64,000 bases of DNA from Oscillospiraceae bacterium (GTDB taxonomy: Bacteria; Bacillota; Clostridia; Oscillospirales; Oscillospiraceae), in assembly GCA_910575265.1 (NCBI GenBank), contig CAJTEA010000011.1:53571-117570 (forward strand). The letters are read 5' to 3'. Shown one piece after another: positions 23,807 through 31,704 of the stretch. Position numbers and translations under genes: made by a program. The notes under the pieces were generated by a model. That model was not told the DNA's origin, made no database searches, and saw nothing but the letters and a program-made list of their open reading frames with translations. Position 1 is the first letter of the stretch. Each line of letters begins with the position of its first letter.

Positions 23807-26458
23807 TTATTTTTTCTCAATAATCTTTGCCGTATTTTTCAGCTTCCGGTCCCCGGTATTCCGCCGGTTAAGCTTCGCCACCAGAGCGGAAATTTCCCCC
23901 TGGGCCTGCTCCACCTCCGCCTTGAAGGCCCGGGCGGACAGGCGCAGGGCCCCGTGGCCCAGGATGATGAGCTGTTCCAGGCCGTCGGAGGTGGCCACCC
24001 GAACCCGGTGGTTTTTGCCCAAATCGTAGGTAGCTTTTTCGATATAGGCGTCCGCCGTCTCCGCTTCTTTGGTGTAGACCACATAGATGTTGTCCTTTTT
24101 CTCCACCGAGCCGGGGTTGCCCTTCACCTTGTAGGCGTCGAACACCAGAATCACCACGCACCGGCGGATACCCTGATAGTTGGACAGAATGTCCTCCAGG
24201 GCCTGCCGGGCGGCGGAGACATCCCTCCTGGCCAGGGCGGTCAGCTCGTCCCAGGCGAATATGATGTTGTAGCCGTCCACCAGCAGATACTCCGGGCCGG
24301 TTTTTTGGTCCCGGATGGTGTACTTCCGGTCGTCCAGGCTGGTGCGGGCGGGCCTTTTTACGCTCTGGAAGGCGAGGTCCCGCTCCACCTTGCCGTAAGC
24401 GCGCTCAAAGACGGCCAGCAGCTCCTTGTCCCGCTCCAGGCTGCCGCCCTGATACCGCCGCTGTCCCCCGGCGGGGGCGGCGGGTTCCGTCCGGGGCGGC
24501 TCCATCCCCAGACGCAGGCCGCTGTCCACGTGCATGTGCTCCCGGACCTTGTCCCACTTCACCATCACCCCCGCCCCGTGGGAGCAGAACACCGAGTCGG
24601 GTGGGTTCTCCACATCCCGCTCCGGGTCGTAGGAAAACTGAGCCACAAGTTCCGCCTGATTGGCGCAGGGCTCGTACCCCCTAAGGGAGCAGGACAGCCG
24701 CCCCCGTCCCCGGGTGTAGGCGGTGACCTCCCTCCAGTAGTCCCGCAGGCCGGCTACCGGGGCATGTCCAGTGAGAAGGGACAGCTCCCCCTCCCGCTCC
24801 GGGCCGCTCACCTCGCCCCCCATGGTCCGCAAATCGCTCATGGCCCGGCCCACGCAGTCGGGGGGAAGCTCCAGCTGAAAGTCATAATGAGGCTCCAGCA
24901 GGATACTCTCCGCCTGCATCAGCCCCTGGCGCACCGCCCGGTAGGTGGCCTGCCGGAAGTCGCCCCCCTCAGTATGCTTGTTGTGGGCCCGTCCGGCTAC
25001 CAGGGTAAGCTTCATGTCTGTGATGGGCGAGCCGGTGAGCACCCCCCGGTGGCGTTTTTCCATCAGGTGGGTCAGGACCAGCCGCTGCCAGTTCAGGTCC
25101 AGCTCATCGGTGGGGCAGGCCGTGGCCAGCCGCAGGCCGCTGCCCCGGGGGCCGGGTTCCAGCAGCAGGTGGACCTCGGCGTAGTGCCGCAGAGGCTCAA
25201 AGTGGCCCACCCCCTCCACAGGGCCGGCGATGGTCTCCCGGTAGACGATGTTTCCCGGGCCGAAGGACACCTCCGCCCCGAAACGCTCCTGAATCAGACG
25301 GGTCATCACCTCCAGCTGGATCTCGCCCATGAGCTGGAGGTGGATCTCACCCAAAGCCTCGTTCCACACCACCCGCAGCTGGGGGTCCTCCTCCTCCAGC
25401 TGACGGAGATTGCGCAGCATGGCATGCGCATCACAGGCGGGCGGCAGCAGTACCTGATAAGTCAGCACCGGCTCCAGCTCCGGTTTCAGGGAGGGGGGCT
25501 CAACCCCAAGGGGATCGCCAGGCCGGGTCCGGGTCAGTCCGGTGAGGGCGCACACCGTCCCGGCGGGGGCCTCGTCTATCGTCCTGTATTTGGCTCCAGA
25601 GTAGACGCGGATCTGGTTGACCTTCTCCTGCCAGCCCTCCCCCTCCAGCACGGTACGCGCCCTCAGAGAGCCGCCAGTGATCTTTAGATAGGTGAGCCGG
25701 TCAGAGCCGTCCCGGGCGATCTTGAACACCCGCGCCCCGAATTCCGGGGGATAAACCGGGGCCGGAACGTACCTGGACAACCCCTCCAACAGCTCCTCCA
25801 CCCCCTCCAGCTTCAGCGCCGAGCCGAAAAAGCAGGGGAACACCAGCCGCCGGGCGGCAAGGGAAGCGGCGTCCGCCGCCGTCACCTCGCCTCCGGACAG
25901 ATATCGGTCCATCAATTCCTCATCGCAGGAGGCCAGATCCTCCTGGAGCGGCTCCAATCCGGTTGTAAAGTCCAGACAGCCGCTGTGGAGCCTGGCCCGC
26001 ATCTGGGCAAGCAGAGCGTCCCGGTCACTGCCCGCCAGGTCCATCTTGTTGACGAACAGGAAGGTCGGGATACTGTGCCGGGCCAGCAGCCGCCACAGGG
26101 TGCGGGTGTGGCCCTGGATACCGTCCGAGCCGCTGATGACCAGCACAGCGCAGTCCAGCACCCCCAGCGTTCGCTCCATCTCGGCGGAGAAATCCACATG
26201 CCCCGGCGTGTCCAGCAGCGTGAAAGCGGTATCCCCATAGGAGAACTCCGCCTGCTTGGAGAAAATGGTGATCCCCCGCTCCCGCTCCTGGGCGTCGGTG
26301 TCCAGAAAGGCGTCCCGGTGGTCCACCCGGCCCAGCCTGCGCACCGCGCCGCTGAGGTACAAAAGCCCCTCGGACAGGGTGGTCTTTCCCGCATCCACAT
26401 GGGCCAACAGACCCGTACAAATTCGCTTGATTGGCTTCTTCTCCGGTCCATTGCCCAT
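23807..26458 (-). CDS. TetM-like translational GTPase fused to a YacP/Rae1 NYN domain
   Basis: An 883-residue fusion protein. Residues 1 to about 640 follow the EF-G/TetM plan: P-loop LAHVDAGKTTLSEG, switch II region DTPGHVDFS, NKMD, then domains II-V ending in a TetM-like C-terminus. After a linker (about 640-720), the last 160 residues form a YacP-type NYN nuclease domain: LLVDGYNIIFAWDEL, VILVFDAYKVKG and EAETADAYIEKATYDLG, with acidic residues in the expected places. YacP (Rae1) of B. subtilis enters the ribosomal A site and cuts mRNA. TetM-type GTPases also bind that site, so this may be a ribosome-directed endonuclease; that is inference. ATG 26458 is preferred over a GTG three codons earlier. 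Confidence 0.88.
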   Translation of the reverse strand: MGNGPEKKPIKRICTGLLAHVDAGKTTLSEGLLYLSGAVRRLGRVDHRDAFLDTDAQERERGITIFSKQAEFSYGDTAFTLLDTPGHVDFSAEMERTLGVLDCAVLVISGSDGIQGHTRTLWRLLARHSIPTFLFVNKMDLAGSDRDALLAQMRARLHSGCLDFTTGLEPLQEDLASCDEELMDRYLSGGEVTAADAASLAARRLVFPCFFGSALKLEGVEELLEGLSRYVPAPVYPPEFGARVFKIARDGSDRLTYLKITGGSLRARTVLEGEGWQEKVNQIRVYSGAKYRTIDEAPAGTVCALTGLTRTRPGDPLGVEPPSLKPELEPVLTYQVLLPPACDAHAMLRNLRQLEEEDPQLRVVWNEALGEIHLQLMGEIQLEVMTRLIQERFGAEVSFGPGNIVYRETIAGPVEGVGHFEPLRHYAEVHLLLEPGPRGSGLRLATACPTDELDLNWQRLVLTHLMEKRHRGVLTGSPITDMKLTLVAGRAHNKHTEGGDFRQATYRAVRQGLMQAESILLEPHYDFQLELPPDCVGRAMSDLRTMGGEVSGPEREGELSLLTGHAPVAGLRDYWREVTAYTRGRGRLSCSLRGYEPCANQAELVAQFSYDPERDVENPPDSVFCSHGAGVMVKWDKVREHMHVDSGLRLGMEPPRTEPAAPAGGQRRYQGGSLERDKELLAVFERAYGKVERDLAFQSVKRPARTSLDDRKYTIRDQKTGPEYLLVDGYNIIFAWDELTALARRDVSAARQALEDILSNYQGIRRCVVILVFDAYKVKGNPGSVEKKDNIYVVYTKEAETADAYIEKATYDLGKNHRVRVATSDGLEQLIILGHGALRLSARAFKAEVEQAQGEISALVAKLNRRNTGDRKLKNTAKIIEKK

Positions 26459-26500
26459 TCCGTTCACATCCTATCTCTAAATGCGTAGTAGGAAATTATA

Positions 26501-26590
26501 GCACAAGAAACAGCATCAGTCGATAGACATTTCCGCAAAGGCACCAACTTTGACAATGTGACCAAGGAACAAGTGGCGGAGGCGGCGTAA
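26501..26590 (+). pseudogene. C-terminal scrap of an IS30-family transposase
   Basis: In frame, the sequence reads RHFRKGTNFDNVTKEQVAEA before a TAA at 26588-26590. This matches the F.KGT.F..VT.E.VA segment that follows the catalytic region of IS30-type transposases. Nothing else of the element is visible and no inverted repeats or target duplications were found. Confidence 0.5.
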
Positions 26591-26783
26591 TGCCCGACAT
26601 CATACAAATGTACCAGCCGAATGGGATTGATCCACCCGGCTGGCCTGCCATGTCAATTTGTCGGAAAAATGCTCAAAACAAGCGTGCGGCTCTTGTTCAT
26701 CCTGCCGTTTTCTTGTCTAGCGCAAATTATTCTTAATTTGTATCAGTATCGCGCGCAAAAGGAAAAATGTCAATCGATCGGGC

Positions 26784-26812
26784 TTGCGTCTTTGGCGGTT
26801 TCGTATTAAGAT
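26784..26812 (+). promoter_or_regulatory. putative promoter of the M42 peptidase operon
   Basis: TTGCGT (26784-26789) and TAAGAT (26807-26812) are separated by 17 bases, about 45 bases before the TTG start of the first peptidase gene. Both boxes are imperfect. Confidence 0.4.
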
Positions 26813-26855
26813 AGGGGTATCCTGGCAAACTAACCCAAGATTGGGGGAAGGAAAC

Positions 26856-27887
26856 TTGAACTATGAACAGACCCTGACCCGCCTGTGCGTCCTGTCCGGG
26901 CCAAGTGGCTTTGAGGAAAGCGTCGCGAAGGCGGCGGCGGAACTGCTGCGTCCCCTGGTGGACGAGGTATACACCACCCGGCTGGGCAGCGTGGTGGGGG
27001 CGCGCCGGTGCGGGCGGGAGAACGCCCAAAAACTGCTGCTGGACGCCCACCTGGATGAAATCGGCCTGATCGTCACCGGCCATGAGGAGGGCTTTCTCCG
27101 CTTCGCCCCCCTGGGAGGGGTGGACCCCCGTATGCTCCCCGACCGGGAGGTAGTCCTGCTCACCGACCCGCCTGTCCACGGGGTGGTGGCCTGCCTGCCC
27201 CCCCACGTCCAAACCGCTGACGATATGGACAAATCCCTGCCCATCAAGGACCTGTATATCGATGTGGGCCTGTCCCAGGAGGAAGCGGAGCGTCGGATTC
27301 CCATCGGCACCCCGGCCACCTACCGGGGGGGCTGTGCGCCTCTGGGAGAGAACCTGCTCCGCGGCAAAGCTCTGGACGACCGGGCGGGCTTCGCCGTTTT
27401 GCTGGATGTGCTGGAGCGGTTAAAGGATACGCCGCTTGACGTGGACCTGTACGTCCTGGGCTCCACCCAGGAGGAGACCCACACCACCGGGGCGGTTACC
27501 GCCGCCTATGAGATTGCCCCCCGGATGTGCGTGGCGGTGGACGTGACCCACGGGGACAGCCCGGACGCCTCCAAACACGAGACCTTCAAGCTGGGAGGCG
27601 GACCGGTCATCGGAGTGGGCCCCAACTGCTCGGCGTCCATGTCCGGACGGATGAAAGCGGTCGCCAAACAGATAGAGCTGCCCGTCCAAATTGAGGTCAT
27701 GTCCGGCTCCAGCGGCACCAACGCCTGGCCCATCCAGGTCAGCCGGGAGGGAGTGGCCACCGCCGTGCTGTCCATCCCGGAGCGGTATATGCACACCCCG
27801 CTGGAGGTGGTCAGCATGCGGGACCTGGAGGACACCGCCAGGCTTCTGGCCGCCTTTGTCCGCGCCATCAAGGAGGGAACCCGATGA
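26856..27887 (+). CDS. M42 family metallopeptidase (1 of 3)
   Basis: Cytoplasmic di-metal aminopeptidase of 343 residues (glutamyl aminopeptidase/TET type). Metal ligands and catalytic residues expected for M42 are visible: histidine in LDAHLDEIGLI, aspartate in KALDDRAGF, the Glu pair in STQEETHTTG, aspartate in VDVTHGD, and the late histidine in PERYMHTP. The TTG at 26856 has GGGGGAAGGAAA upstream and so is preferred. It overlaps the second peptidase gene by four bases. Such enzymes trim short peptides; the role of having three together is not known. Confidence 0.92.
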   Translation: MNYEQTLTRLCVLSGPSGFEESVAKAAAELLRPLVDEVYTTRLGSVVGARRCGRENAQKLLLDAHLDEIGLIVTGHEEGFLRFAPLGGVDPRMLPDREVVLLTDPPVHGVVACLPPHVQTADDMDKSLPIKDLYIDVGLSQEEAERRIPIGTPATYRGGCAPLGENLLRGKALDDRAGFAVLLDVLERLKDTPLDVDLYVLGSTQEETHTTGAVTAAYEIAPRMCVAVDVTHGDSPDASKHETFKLGGGPVIGVGPNCSASMSGRMKAVAKQIELPVQIEVMSGSSGTNAWPIQVSREGVATAVLSIPERYMHTPLEVVSMRDLEDTARLLAAFVRAIKEGTR

Positions 27888-28933
27888 TTGACCTTTTAAA
27901 AGAGCTGTGCCTTCTCAACGGCGTCTCCGGCGATGAGGAGGCGGTGTGCCACGGCATTTTGGACCGCGTCCGCGCCATTCCCCAGCGTCAAGACGGCGAG
28001 ATTACCCTTTTGGACAAGGGGAATCCGTTGGGAAACCTGATTGTATTTAAAAAAGGAAAAAAGTCCACCGGGAACAAGGTCATGCTCTGCGCCCATATGG
28101 ATGAGGTGGGCGTGATCGTCACCCGGATCACCGACGAGGGCTTCCTCAAATTTGACTTTGTGGGCGGGGTAGACCGCCGGGTAGCCATCGGCAAGCCCCT
28201 CCGGATCGGACACACCAAGGTCCCTGGGGTAATTGGGCTGAAGGCCATCCACCTGACCACGAAGGAGGAACGGAAAAAGGCCCCCAAAACCGAATCTCTC
28301 TATATCGACATCGGCGCGAAGGACAAGGAGTCCGCCGAAAAGCTGGTGGAGCCGGGGGATTATGGCGCCTTTGTCTGCCAGCCGGAGAAATTCGGGGACG
28401 GCCTGTTCAAGGCCAAGGCCATCGACGACCGGGTGGGCTGCGCCGTGATGCTCAAGCTGCTGGAGGAGGACCTGCCCCTGGACGTGACCTTCTCCTTCAC
28501 CGCCCAGGAGGAGGTGGGCACCCGGGGGGCCTTCGGCGCGGCCTTCTCCGTCACCCCGGAGATTGCCCTGGTGCTGGAAACCACCACCGCCGCCGACCTG
28601 CCCGGGGTGGAGGGCCACCGCCGGGTGTGCGCCCCCGGCAAGGGGCCGGTGATCTCCTATATGGACGGGGCCACCATCTATGACCGGGAACTTTTTGAGA
28701 CGCTCCGACGTCTATCAGAAGAGAACGGTATCCCCTGGCAGACCAAGGAGTATATCGCCGGGGGCAACGACGCCCGCACCATCCAGCGCGCCAAGGCGGG
28801 GGTGAGGGTGGCCGCCCTGTCCGCCGCTGTGCGGTATCTCCACGCCCCCGCCAGCGTGGGCAGCGTGGCCGACTTTGAAAATATGCTCCAGCTGACCCGG
28901 CTGTTCCTCCACGAGATGGCCCGGCGGCTGTAG
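27884..28933 (+). CDS. M42 family metallopeptidase (2 of 3)
   Basis: Second M42 aminopeptidase, 349 residues. Key segments are MLCAHMDEVGVI, KAIDDRVGC, TAQEEVGTRG, LETTTAAD and VRYLHAP, so all metal-binding positions are filled, with glutamate rather than aspartate in the fourth. The ATG overlaps the previous stop (ATGA), showing translational coupling. It diverges clearly from its neighbours, so the pair may form mixed complexes or have different peptide preferences. Confidence 0.92.
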   Translation: MIDLLKELCLLNGVSGDEEAVCHGILDRVRAIPQRQDGEITLLDKGNPLGNLIVFKKGKKSTGNKVMLCAHMDEVGVIVTRITDEGFLKFDFVGGVDRRVAIGKPLRIGHTKVPGVIGLKAIHLTTKEERKKAPKTESLYIDIGAKDKESAEKLVEPGDYGAFVCQPEKFGDGLFKAKAIDDRVGCAVMLKLLEEDLPLDVTFSFTAQEEVGTRGAFGAAFSVTPEIALVLETTTAADLPGVEGHRRVCAPGKGPVISYMDGATIYDRELFETLRRLSEENGIPWQTKEYIAGGNDARTIQRAKAGVRVAALSAAVRYLHAPASVGSVADFENMLQLTRLFLHEMARRL

Positions 28934-28965
28934 GAGGGAATAAAGATAGAAAGAGAGTGATTTCG

Positions 28966-29721
28966 ATGCGTGGAGAACATACTATCGAAGAACAGGTGGA
29001 GCAGCTGAAGGAATACCTGGGCTGTCCCTGCACCTACTATCCCCCTTCCAACGACTGCCAGCTGATGGACTCCGACTTCCACCAGGCCCGGGCTCGAGGG
29101 AAGAAGGAGGGCTTTGTCCCTATGCTGATCGCGGTGGACGAGCTTCTGCTGGAGTGCTTTGCGATCAACGGTGAGGACAAGAGTGCCGAACAGGCGCGAC
29201 AGGAGCCGCTGCCCGTCCCGCTGGGGTCGGGGAAGGAATTTCTTCAAAACCGACTGCGCGAGTTCAGAAAGGAGCTAGAGGAAGATGAGCCCGGCTATTG
29301 GGAGCAGCTGATGGGCGAGGTGTCCGGCGGAGAGAGAATCGACCGCTTTTTAAGCATTTGGGACTATAACGGCAAACAGACCATTCCCATCGTTCTGGCT
29401 GAGATTCCGGTCAAAAATCCCTGGGAGGTCTTCGCTTACCTGCCCTTTGGCGGCTGGAACGAGTGTCCTGCCACCGAGGAGCACATGGCGGTGGCCAAGT
29501 ACTGGTTTGAGAAGTACGGGGCCGTCCCCGCCCTTATGACCCCCGATGTACTGGAGTACACCATCCCCTTTGGCACCTCTGTCCCCAGCTGGCAGGCCTT
29601 GGACCTGGCCCTGGAGCAGTATGCCTACTGCAACGACATTGTGGACCAGGGGGTTGGGACGATCGGCGCGCTGGCCGACGGTCTGATGAAATCCCATAAC
29701 TGGTACTTCTGGTGGGATTGA
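28966..29721 (+). CDS. DUF4253 domain-containing protein
   Basis: Acidic cytoplasmic protein of 251 residues. The C-terminal half carries the DUF4253 pattern: NPWEVFAYLPFGGWNECPAT, then MAVAKYWFEKYGAVPALMTP and SHNWYFWWD at the end. The N-terminal third (residues 1-90) is a separate small region. ATG 28966 is chosen over a GTG three codons earlier because of AGAGAG about eight bases upstream. It sits between the second and third M42 peptidase genes in one operon. No function is known to me. Confidence 0.78.
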   Translation: MRGEHTIEEQVEQLKEYLGCPCTYYPPSNDCQLMDSDFHQARARGKKEGFVPMLIAVDELLLECFAINGEDKSAEQARQEPLPVPLGSGKEFLQNRLREFRKELEEDEPGYWEQLMGEVSGGERIDRFLSIWDYNGKQTIPIVLAEIPVKNPWEVFAYLPFGGWNECPATEEHMAVAKYWFEKYGAVPALMTPDVLEYTIPFGTSVPSWQALDLALEQYAYCNDIVDQGVGTIGALADGLMKSHNWYFWWD

Positions 29722-29730
29722 GGAGATAAC

Positions 29731-30717
29731 ATGGATATTTTAAGTGTTTTAAAGCAGCTCAGCACCGCCCACGGTCCCTCTGGGGACGAGGGGGAGGTCC
29801 GGGAAAAAATTGCCCAGCTGGCCCGCCCCTTCGCGGACGAAGTGATCACCGACACTCTGGGCAATCTGATTGTCCATAAGAAGGGGAGCGGTCCACGGGT
29901 GATGTTCGCCGCCCACATGGACTCCATCGGCTTCATCGTCACCCACATCGAGAAGGAGGGCTTCCTCCGGGTGGGCCGGCTGGGGGGCGTTTCCCCCAAG
30001 GAAGCGGCTTACAGCGCCGTCCGCTTCAAAAACGGCGTCAAGGGAGTATTTGTCCCGGAGGAGAAGGCCGACTTCGGCAAGCTGAAGCTGGACGAGTGCT
30101 TTGTGGATATTGGCGCGGCGGACGAAAACGAGGCCAAAAAGCTGGTCCAGGTGGGGGATACCTGCGTCTACGACGGCCCGGTCCGGGTTCAGGGGAGCCG
30201 GGTGACCGCCCCCTATTTGGACAACCGCGTCTCCTGCGCCGTCCTGCTGCGCGCCCTGGAACAGATTGAGAAGCCCTCCCGCGACCTCTATATCGTGTTC
30301 ACCGTCCAGGAGGAAGTGGGCCTTCGGGGGGCCAGGACCGCCGCCTGGTGGGCGGAGCCGGACACCGGCATCGCCGTGGACGTTACCGATGTGGACGACA
30401 CCCCTGGCTCGGAGAAGAGCGGCACCACCCGGTTGGGAAAGGGGGCGGCCGTCAAGGTGATGGACTCCTCCGTCATCTGCCACCCGGAGGTGGTGGCAAG
30501 GCTGGAGGATACCGCCAAAGCTCAGGGTATCCCCGTCCGGCGGGACATCCCGCGCGCTGGGGGCACCGACGCCGGTGCCATTCAAACCGTCCGCCGCGGG
30601 ACGAAAACGGGAGGAATCTCCATCCCCTGCCGGTATATTCACACCCCGGCGGAGACGGCGGACCTTTCAGACGCGGAGGCCTGCGTCCGGCTGGCCGTGG
30701 CTTTTGCCCAGCAATAA
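29731..30717 (+). CDS. M42 family metallopeptidase (3 of 3)
   Basis: Third M42 aminopeptidase of the operon, 328 residues. Metal-site segments: MFAAHMDSIGFIV, APYLDNRVSC (the usual DDR reads DNR), TVQEEVGLRG, VDVTDVDD and CRYIHTPAE. GAGGAGAT lies 4-5 bases before the ATG, nine bases after the DUF4253 gene. The D-to-N change is next to, not at, the bridging aspartate, so activity is still likely. Confidence 0.92.
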   Translation: MDILSVLKQLSTAHGPSGDEGEVREKIAQLARPFADEVITDTLGNLIVHKKGSGPRVMFAAHMDSIGFIVTHIEKEGFLRVGRLGGVSPKEAAYSAVRFKNGVKGVFVPEEKADFGKLKLDECFVDIGAADENEAKKLVQVGDTCVYDGPVRVQGSRVTAPYLDNRVSCAVLLRALEQIEKPSRDLYIVFTVQEEVGLRGARTAAWWAEPDTGIAVDVTDVDDTPGSEKSGTTRLGKGAAVKVMDSSVICHPEVVARLEDTAKAQGIPVRRDIPRAGGTDAGAIQTVRRGTKTGGISIPCRYIHTPAETADLSDAEACVRLAVAFAQQ

Positions 30718-30761
30718 ACACATCGGTTTTTAAATTTTGGATACTTTTTCCGAATTATGTC

Positions 30762-30790
30762 TTGCAAAAAAAAAGGTGATCTGGTACAAT
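30762..30790 (+). promoter_or_regulatory. strong sigma-A-type promoter
   Basis: TTGCAA (30762-30767) and TACAAT (30785-30790) are spaced by 17 bases, after an A-tract. It drives the membrane-protein gene at 30873. A GC-rich hairpin (CGGGCC/GGCCCG, about 30834-30851) lies in the leader just before the ribosome binding site. Confidence 0.65.
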
Positions 30791-30872
30791 ACTAAAATGT
30801 CCAAGCATATGGACATGATTTGGAATACTCTACCGGGCCTGGGCGGCCCGTAACTAAGGAGAATGAACGCAC

Positions 30873-31640
30873 ATGGATAAGAAACAGAGAGAAGCACGCC
30901 GCCATCAGGAAGATATCGCGCTGCAGCGGGGGCTGCTGTGGGTGGCAGGAGCCATTGTTTTAGAGGTTCTGCTGGTGCTTGTCAACCGCTTCTATGTCAA
31001 CTACTCCCTCAGCGAGGCCGGTGTGCACACCTATCTCGCGATGCACCAGGTCATGCTGGTGCTGCGCATGCTGGCTCCTGTGGCCGCGGTGCTGGCGTTG
31101 GTGTGGACGGGCTGGCAGCTGAAGCAGGAGAAAAAATTCGCGCTGCCTCTGATTTTAGCCATCGCGTTGGCGGCCGTTACGGTCTGTGCCCATGTGGCGA
31201 TCAAATTCCGGGGTCCCGGCATGTCCATGCTGTATTGGCTGGTAATTGCCTGGGCGGTGCTGGCGATGGTATTTTATATCTACCAGCGGGAGTTTTTCCT
31301 GGGCGCCTGCGCCTGCGGCATGTCTGTGCTGGCGCTGTGGTTTGTCCGGTACGGCGCCGGTGGCCGGCCTGAGACCATTCTGATTTTGGCGGCCATCGCC
31401 GTAGTGACCGCTGCCGCTCTGTGGCTGAAGAAGAGTGATGGCGCCCTGCCCGGCAAAAAGCCGGTCCAGTTCCTGCCCCAGAAGACCAACTACGCCGTAC
31501 TGCTGGTCACCTGTCTGGCCAGCCTGATTGTGGTGGTTGCCGCTATGTTGGCGGGAGGAGCCGCGGCCTACTACCTGATGTTTGTCATGGTCGCCTGGCT
31601 GTTTGCCCTGTTTGTGTACTACACCGTCAAGCTGATGTAA
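30873..31640 (+). CDS. polytopic membrane protein of unknown function
   Basis: Predicted 255-residue membrane protein with a charged N-terminus (residues 1-18) and about seven hydrophobic segments, the last two near 205-225 and 230-250. AAGGAGAA lies about ten bases before the ATG. I recognise no family motif. It is monocistronic, with its own strong promoter and terminator, which suggests steady expression. A conserved hypothetical role in the envelope is possible but unsupported. Confidence 0.7.
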   Translation: MDKKQREARRHQEDIALQRGLLWVAGAIVLEVLLVLVNRFYVNYSLSEAGVHTYLAMHQVMLVLRMLAPVAAVLALVWTGWQLKQEKKFALPLILAIALAAVTVCAHVAIKFRGPGMSMLYWLVIAWAVLAMVFYIYQREFFLGACACGMSVLALWFVRYGAGGRPETILILAAIAVVTAAALWLKKSDGALPGKKPVQFLPQKTNYAVLLVTCLASLIVVVAAMLAGGAAAYYLMFVMVAWLFALFVYYTVKLM

Positions 31641-31657
31641 TTATGAGAATATCGCAG

Positions 31658-31688
31658 GCTCCCCGCCGCTTGGGCGGGGAGCTTTTTT
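31658..31688 (+). terminator. strong rho-independent terminator
   Basis: GCTCCCCGCC and GGCGGGGAGC form a 10-bp GC-rich stem followed by TTTTTT. It ends the transcript of the membrane-protein gene at 30873. Confidence 0.9.
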
Positions 31689-31704
31689 GTAAAGAGGTGT
31701 TTGT

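Larger units (their letters stand above)
26473..26855. other. intergenic gap with IS30 scrap, hairpin and promoter
   Basis: Apart from the IS30-like remnant and the putative promoter listed separately, it contains an inverted repeat near 26613-26644 (CCAGCCG with CGGCTGG). No gene is supported; a 62-codon open frame at 26621-26809 has no ribosome binding site or recognisable product. Confidence 0.5.

Noticed and set aside
23768..25687. A 639-codon open frame on the plus strand
   Set aside because: It is antisense to the TetM-like/NYN fusion gene, whose motifs are intact; long antisense frames are common in GC-rich genes, and the translation has no recognisable domain or ribosome binding site.
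23807..26458. Simple tetracycline-resistance call for the TetM-like gene
   Set aside because: The C-terminal NYN fusion and chromosomal setting without other resistance genes make a dedicated tet gene doubtful; sequence alone cannot show resistance.
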